A stretch of DNA of 64,000 bases from Marinobacter adhaerens HP15. Lineage in GTDB: Bacteria > Pseudomonadota > Gammaproteobacteria > Pseudomonadales > Oleiphilaceae. Position 1 is the first letter of the stretch, and each line of letters opens with the position of its first letter. Positions 59,752 to 64,000 of the stretch are shown piece by piece. A program made the translations under genes and the position numbers. Below the pieces are notes generated by a model that was not told the DNA's origin, searched no databases, and saw only the letters and a list, made by a program, of their open reading frames with translations. The stretch is from positions 2,542,001-2,606,000 of the forward strand of contig NC_017506.1 in the NCBI RefSeq assembly GCF_000166295.1, written 5' to 3'.

Positions 59752-61410
59752 ATGTCACACCAGTCTGATCTGATTGCAGAAGATATTCAGGCCTACCTGA
59801 AGCAGCACGAAAACAAGGAACTCCTGCGCCTGCTCACCTGCGGTAGCGTGGATGACGGCAAGAGCACCCTGATCGGCCGCCTGCTCCATGACACCAAGAT
59901 GATCTACGAAGATCACATGGCCAGCCTGAAAACCGACAGCGCCAAGATGGGAACGACGGGCGAGAAACTCGACCTTGCCCTCTTGGTCGACGGCCTGCAG
60001 GCTGAGCGCGAACAGGGCATCACAATCGATGTGGCCTACCGGTACTTCTCTACCGACAAGCGCAAGTTCATCATCGCTGACACCCCGGGCCATGAACAGT
60101 ACACCCGTAACATGGCCACCGGCGCGTCTACCGCCCAGGTCGCGATCCTGATGATCGACGCCCGCCACGGTGTTCTCACCCAAACCCGGCGCCATTCCTA
60201 CATCGCGTCTCTGCTGGGTATTCGGCACATCGTAGTGGCCGTGAACAAGATGGATCTGGTGGATTTCAGCGAAGAGCGCTTCAACGAAATCAAAGACGAT
60301 TACCTGGCGTTTGCCGCCAAGCTGGGCCTGAAAGATATCCGTTTTGTACCGCTGTCCGCCCTTGAAGGCGACAACGTGGTAAACAAAAGCGAGAACACAC
60401 CCTGGTTCACCGGCCAGCCCCTGATGGAGATTCTCGAAACCGTGGAAGTGGGCCGGGACAAGAACCTGGAGCATTTCCGCTTCCCGGTTCAGTACGTTAC
60501 CCGACCGAACCTCAATTTCCGGGGCTTCTGCGGCACCATCGCCTCCGGCGTGATCCGCCCCGGCGAACAAGTGATGGCCCTGCCCTCGCGGCGGACCAGC
60601 ACGGTCAAGGAAGTTGTCACCTTCGATGGCAATCTTGAAGAGGCCTATATTGACCAGGCGGTTACCCTCACCCTGACCGATGAAATCGACATCAGTCGCG
60701 GCGATATGCTGGTAAAGGTCGAAGATGAGCCGGAAGTGGGCAACCGCTTCAACGCCAATATCGTCTGGATGACCGACGCCCCCCTGGAAACCGGCCGGCT
60801 GTACGACATCAAGCTGGGACCGACCTTTACCTCCGGCACGGTGAAAAAGATCCACCACCAGACCGACGTAAACACCCTGGAACAGCAGGCCAACCCAAGC
60901 CAGCTCCAGCTGAACGAAATCGGCCTGTGCGAGCTGACCCTGAACCAGCCGATCGCCTTCGACGCCTACCAGCGCAACCACGCCACAGGCAGCTTCATCG
61001 TGATCGACCGGCTCTCCAACGTCACCATCGGTGCAGGCATGGTGGCCGGCCTGGCAGATTCCGGCGAATCGCTCGATCCGGTTTCTGTGGAAGAACGCGA
61101 GCGCCGACTGGCCCAGAAACCGGCCATCATTGCCTGTAATGGTCGCCAGGCGCCGGCACTGGCCCTCGCCGTTGAGCGTGCGCTGTTCGACCAGGGCAAA
61201 ACCGCCGTGGTGGTCACCGAAGAAAACGCCGGCGATGCCGACGAACGCCGCCGCGTGGCCCAGCTTCTGACTTCCCACGGCCTGGTTGCCATTGCCGTTA
61301 ACCTGGGCACTGACATCGCCAACGCCGCAATAACCGCCGACAACGAGCAGGAGATCCCTGAGGCTGTTGGCAAACTTGTTCAGGAGTTGATTCGCAGCAA
61401 GCGGGTTTGA
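59752..61410 (+). CDS. cysN: Sulfate adenylyltransferase subunit 1 with a degenerate APS-kinase-like tail
   Basis: CysN is the GTPase subunit of ATP sulfurylase. It is 552 residues, longer than E. coli CysN (475) and shorter than a CysNC fusion (about 630). G1 is [12 protein letters not shown]3 [12 protein letters not shown]4 NKMDLV. Residues ~453-552 read like Cys[21 protein letters not shown] lies where CysC has its P-loop, but the GxSGxGKS motif is absent, and only the later [18 protein letters not shown] remains similar. The tail is therefore probably catalytically dead, and APS kinase must be encoded elsewhere. Confidence 0.94.
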   Translation: MSHQSDLIAEDIQAYLKQHENKELLRLLTCGSVDDGKSTLIGRLLHDTKMIYEDHMASLKTDSAKMGTTGEKLDLALLVDGLQAEREQGITIDVAYRYFSTDKRKFIIADTPGHEQYTRNMATGASTAQVAILMIDARHGVLTQTRRHSYIASLLGIRHIVVAVNKMDLVDFSEERFNEIKDDYLAFAAKLGLKDIRFVPLSALEGDNVVNKSENTPWFTGQPLMEILETVEVGRDKNLEHFRFPVQYVTRPNLNFRGFCGTIASGVIRPGEQVMALPSRRTSTVKEVVTFDGNLEEAYIDQAVTLTLTDEIDISRGDMLVKVEDEPEVGNRFNANIVWMTDAPLETGRLYDIKLGPTFTSGTVKKIHHQTDVNTLEQQANPSQLQLNEIGLCELTLNQPIAFDAYQRNHATGSFIVIDRLSNVTIGAGMVAGLADSGESLDPVSVEERERRLAQKPAIIACNGRQAPALALAVERALFDQGKTAVVVTEENAGDADERRRVAQLLTSHGLVAIAVNLGTDIANAAITADNEQEIPEAVGKLVQELIRSKRV

Positions 61411-61452
61411 TTCCTGACTTCTGAGTACATGAGAGATATCCCTGCTTCGGTG

Positions 61453-61554
61453 GCTGGCGCCGGGGTGGGGGTATCTTTTTCTTTGTGAAAAGCAACTCGC
61501 TTTGCTCAGACATCTTTTCCCGGCAGAAAAAGATACCCCCACCCCACCGCCGGC
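61453..61554 (-). repeat. Family B repeat, copy 1
   Basis: Arms (61453-61482 and 61525-61554) have the inner 21 bases perfect and extend to 30 with a few mismatches. The 42-base core has CAACTCGCTTTGCTCAGACA between the inner stem GAAAAG/CTTTTC. Located after cysN. Strand marks the orientation in which the core reads TGAGCGAAGCGAG. Confidence 0.88.
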
Positions 61555-61628
61555 GTTCTCTGGCGTTACTTCCCTAAGCAAAAGTACGGCAAACATTAAT
61601 TTTTTTGGCGGACCATTGAGAGGCCCGT

Positions 61629-61723
61629 GGACGTGGGGTAGGTGATTCTTTTTCTGTAGAAAAAAATGTCTGAGCGAAGCGAGTTGTTTTTTCGGAAGAA
61701 AAAGAATCACCTGCCCTGCGGCC
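61629..61723 (+). repeat. Family B repeat, copy 2
   Basis: Arms 61632-61655 and 61697-61720 pair over 24 bases with three G-T pairs and no other mismatch; two more pairs lie outside. The core (61656-61696) is inverted relative to copy 1 and reads TGTCTGAGCGAAGCGAGTTG on the plus strand. Together with copy 1 it fills most of the 412-base cysN-yejK gap, which otherwise shows no gene. Confidence 0.88.
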
Positions 61724-61822
61724 CGCCACCAAAACCAGAAAGCTACCAATGAATCGAAAGCCAACTCATGGCACAATCCCGCACCTCTGAGCCAACCGCA
61801 CTAATCAACAGGAGCTGCAAAA

Positions 61823-62839
61823 ATGGCCATCAAACACCTCCGCACTGCCTTCGCCAGCCAGTACCAGCCGGGCCAGCCTGCCCGCCTTGTGACCGGTGAG
61901 GCCCTGCAGGAGCCCGGTGGCGATTACGAGGGCCTGCACAAGCAGATGAAGCGCCTGTTCAACAGCAAGCCCGGTAAGAAATACGGCCGGTTTTCCGAAG
62001 ATCTGGGCGAGTGCCCGTTCAGCGCCTGGCTGAAAGACTACCTGGAAGACAAGCAAACCTTCGGCGCCATGACCGACCGCCTGTTCGGACAGTGGCAGGA
62101 GCTCCTGACCGGCAGTCAGGAAGAGTTCGATGGCCACCTGATGATTGTCCATGATGCCCTGGCGGACGCCGAGGTGGTTTACCTGTTTATCCTGGAAACC
62201 GACAGCGCCATGCGCTTCGATGGCAACCAGTCACTGGATGCCACCGACGTTCTCAGTCTGTCCCGTTTGAATCTGGCGGTTCGCATCGAGCTGGATGACT
62301 GGCGGGGTAACAACCCGGCGGAAAACTATCTGACACTGGTCCACGGCCGCGGCACCGGCGAGCCGGGCGAGCTGTTTATCCGTTTGTGCGGGTTTACCAA
62401 TCAGGTGGATGTGGAAAAGGAAACCATGACCTTCCTGGACGCGGTCGAGGCCTTCGCGAAGTCCTCGGAGCCCGAAAAAGCCGGCGAGGTTCGCAACAAG
62501 GCCTATGAGTTCTGTAAGGAGCAGCATGCCCTGGGCGAGCCGGTCGAAATCGAGGCATTGTCCGGCTACCTGGACGAGAGTGAGCCGCAACGCTTCAAGG
62601 AGTTTGCCTCAAAAACTGCTGAACTGCCGGAAAGCGGCGTGCTGCACCCGGACCACCGGAAAGTGAAAAAGTTGGTACGGATTGCAGGCTCGGGAGGCGG
62701 AATGAGCGTGTCCTTCTCTTCCGACCTGGTAAATCAGGCGATTTACTATGACCGTGACAAAGATGCCCTGACGATTACCCGGCTTCCCAAGGCTTTGCGG
62801 GAGCAGCTTCAGCGGTATCTTGAGGCTCGCGAGGAGTAA
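61823..62839 (+). CDS. yejK: Nucleoid-associated protein YejK (NdpA)
   Basis: A 338-residue NdpA-family nucleoid-associated protein. Family segments are the N-terminal IKHLRTAF, FILETDSAMRFDGN, RLNLAVRIELDDW, LFIRLCGFTNQVD and the C-terminal HRKVKKLVRIAGSGGGMSVS. AGGAG lies about eight bases before the ATG. It is flanked by family B repeats on both sides. Confidence 0.92.
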   Translation: MAIKHLRTAFASQYQPGQPARLVTGEALQEPGGDYEGLHKQMKRLFNSKPGKKYGRFSEDLGECPFSAWLKDYLEDKQTFGAMTDRLFGQWQELLTGSQEEFDGHLMIVHDALADAEVVYLFILETDSAMRFDGNQSLDATDVLSLSRLNLAVRIELDDWRGNNPAENYLTLVHGRGTGEPGELFIRLCGFTNQVDVEKETMTFLDAVEAFAKSSEPEKAGEVRNKAYEFCKEQHALGEPVEIEALSGYLDESEPQRFKEFASKTAELPESGVLHPDHRKVKKLVRIAGSGGGMSVSFSSDLVNQAIYYDRDKDALTITRLPKALREQLQRYLEAREE

Positions 62840-62882
62840 TGGGCTCTAGCTTTTGCTAAGTAGCCTGCTCGATTTGGGGGCT

Positions 62883-62975
62883 GGTCCAGAGGTGGGAGAC
62901 CTTTTCTCCTGGGAAAAGCAACTCGCTTCGCTCAGACATCTTTTCTCGACAGAAAAGACCTCCCACCCCCGGACC
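62883..62975 (-). repeat. Family B repeat, copy 3
   Basis: Arms of 25 bases (62883-62907 and 62951-62975, outer end GGTCC) differ at four transitions; all four are G-T pairs on the minus strand. The core contains GAAAAG, CAACTCGCTTCGCTCAGACA and CTTTTC. It lies between convergent yejK and trmH. Confidence 0.88.
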
Positions 62976-63001
62976 GATCTCACAGAAGAGTAATTTTCTT
63001 T

Positions 63002-63739
63002 TTATTGCTCATCTGCGGTGACTTTGGGTTCGTCATCCCACCGTGGGCGATTCGCCCTTAACTTTCTTACTTCCTGCATCCAGCCCACACCATCGACCAA
63101 CTCACCCGTTTCCAGATCTATCGGCGGATACGGCAAATTGCGGTCGTCGCAGTAGCGTTTGACGGTGGGCTGACACCAACAGAATAAAAGGCGGTTGTAC
63201 TCGTCATCCGGCATCCGGCGCTGATCGAACATGCCGGCCAGCTTCCGCTGCCTCTGGGCTTCGGACAGGACAATCGCGCAGGCAGACGATACGTTCAGCG
63301 ACTCCACCATCCCCATCATTGGGATAACGATGTGCTCGTCAGCCTGAGCCGCGGCATCGACGCTGACGCCATCCACTTCGTTACCCAGGATTATCGTGCA
63401 CGGCAGGGTGTAATCCACATCCCGGAAATCGATAGCCCGGTCGGAGAGCTGCGCCGCATAGAGCTTGTGGCCCTGCACTTTCAGACTCTGGATCGCTTCG
63501 TCCATGCTCCGGTGGGTGTGGGTTGTTACCCAGTTGTAGCTGCCACCGGCGGTTTTGCGAAATGCCCGGAAGCCTTCTTTTGGCCAGACCACGTGCATGT
63601 TCGCCAAGCCAAACGCATCGCAGGAGCGGATGATGGCGGACAGATTCCGGGGCTTGTGGACCTGGTCGGTTAGGACGCTCAGGTCCGGCTGCCGGGTGTT
63701 CAGGGTTTGTTTGATTCGGGCGAGGCGTTCGGGGGTCAT
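63002..63739 (-). CDS. trmH: tRNA (guanosine(18)-2'-O)-methyltransferase TrmH
   Basis: TrmH methylates Gm18 in tRNA. It is a 245-residue SPOUT enzyme with the N-terminal basic segment MTPERLARIKQTL, NLSAIIRSCDAFG, the SAM-knot motifs IILGNEVDGVS and MMGMVESLNVSSACAIVLSE. It is convergent with yejK; the gap to miaB is divergent. Confidence 0.95.
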   Translation of the reverse strand: MTPERLARIKQTLNTRQPDLSVLTDQVHKPRNLSAIIRSCDAFGLANMHVVWPKEGFRAFRKTAGGSYNWVTTHTHRSMDEAIQSLKVQGHKLYAAQLSDRAIDFRDVDYTLPCTIILGNEVDGVSVDAAAQADEHIVIPMMGMVESLNVSSACAIVLSEAQRQRKLAGMFDQRRMPDDEYNRLLFCWCQPTVKRYCDDRNLPYPPIDLETGELVDGVGWMQEVRKLRANRPRWDDEPKVTADEQ

Positions 63740-63842
63740 GATCGTGTTCGGGCTTGATTGTCGATTTAAATAACCAAAAATAATACCACAAGCGGACTAG
63801 CAACTAGCCGAGACAAAGGTGGTTGAAGTTTAAGCACCCCGT

Positions 63843-63848
63843 TATAAT
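63843..63848 (+). promoter_or_regulatory. -10 box upstream of miaB
   Basis: TATAAT lies 76 bases before the miaB ATG. A -35 such as GGTTGA would be at 16 bases but is a weak match. Confidence 0.4.
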
Positions 63849-63924
63849 ACGCAGTTCCTTTTTGCTGGCGCCCCGTTTCAAACACCAGTTCCCGGCGCAA
63901 CATCCATTAGATTACGTGAGACCC

Positions 63925-64000
63925 ATGGCCAAGAAGCTGTACATCAAAACCCACGGCTGTCAGATGAACGAGTATGACTCTGCCCGCATGGCAGACCTGC
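63925..64000 (+). CDS. miaB: tRNA-2-methylthio-N6-dimethylallyladenosine synthase MiaB, 5' part only
   Basis: The last 76 bases encode [20 protein letters not shown], the characteristic start of MiaB with the first cluster Cys in [11 protein letters not shown]. MiaB methylthiolates i6A37 in tRNA. The frame runs off the right edge. Confidence 0.93.

Noticed and set aside
59755..61776. A 673-codon open frame on the minus strand across cysN
   Set aside because: It is the antisense shadow of cysN with no recognisable protein pattern, and it also crosses two family B repeats.

Overview
The window reads as a chromosomal segment of a marine gammaproteobacterium, most likely Marinobacter or a close relative. 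This is inferred from the gene families, the gene orders shared with Pseudomonas and Escherichia, and the tandem DUF1302/DUF1329 pair; no database was searched. Nearly all of it is housekeeping DNA, gene-dense and moderately GC-rich. The first ~0.8 kb looks clearly more AT-rich. No rRNA, tRNA, CRISPR array, prophage or insertion sequence was seen.

Layout. 1-6 kb: type IV pilus locus, with a partial O-antigen-ligase-like pilin glycosyltransferase and pilA on the minus strand (sigma-54 promoter), diverging from pilB-pilC-pilD-coaE. 6-18 kb: an accessory stretch with an orphan envelope protein, trmO, a hybrid histidine kinase, yacG, a YfaZ-like porin-like protein, a large orphan lipoprotein, a Bax-like glucosaminidase, a lysophospholipid acyltransferase and a MalT-type LuxR regulator. 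18-21.5 kb: DUF1302-DUF1329 operon. 22-31 kb: thiolase, zapE/zapG, a Nif3-family gene, hisC-hisD-hisG, murA and ibaG. 31-34 kb: mlaFEDCB. 34-43.6 kb: kdsD (frameshifted)-kdsC-lptCAB-rpoN-hpf-ptsN-rapZ-ptsO-mgtE-darP. 43.6-52.8 kb: mreBCD-maf-rng-yhdP-nitrilase on the minus strand. 53-56.4 kb: gatCAB. 56.6-64 kb: rimO, a PilZ protein, cysD-cysN, yejK, trmH and the start of miaB.

The genes form a coherent envelope set: LPS precursor (kdsDC), LPS transport (lptCAB), phospholipid retrograde transport (mla), peptidoglycan precursor (murA), cell shape (mreBCD), division (zapE, zapG) and nitrogen-PTS control (rpoN, hpf, ptsN, rapZ, ptsO).

The most unusual signal is not a gene. Two families of palindromic repeats lie between genes. 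Family A has six copies with an exact 54-bp core that folds into two hairpins; family B has three copies with a ~42-bp core. In each copy the fixed core is enclosed by inverted arms of about 21-30 bp. The arms are nearly perfectly complementary within a copy but largely unrelated between copies, so the stem is kept while its sequence is free. Other points: a one-base deletion in kdsD, an mreC gene with no ATG/GTG/TTG start (ATT aligns with the E. coli start), a CysN with a decayed APS-kinase-like tail, and a pilin ending in serine next to a likely glycosyltransferase.
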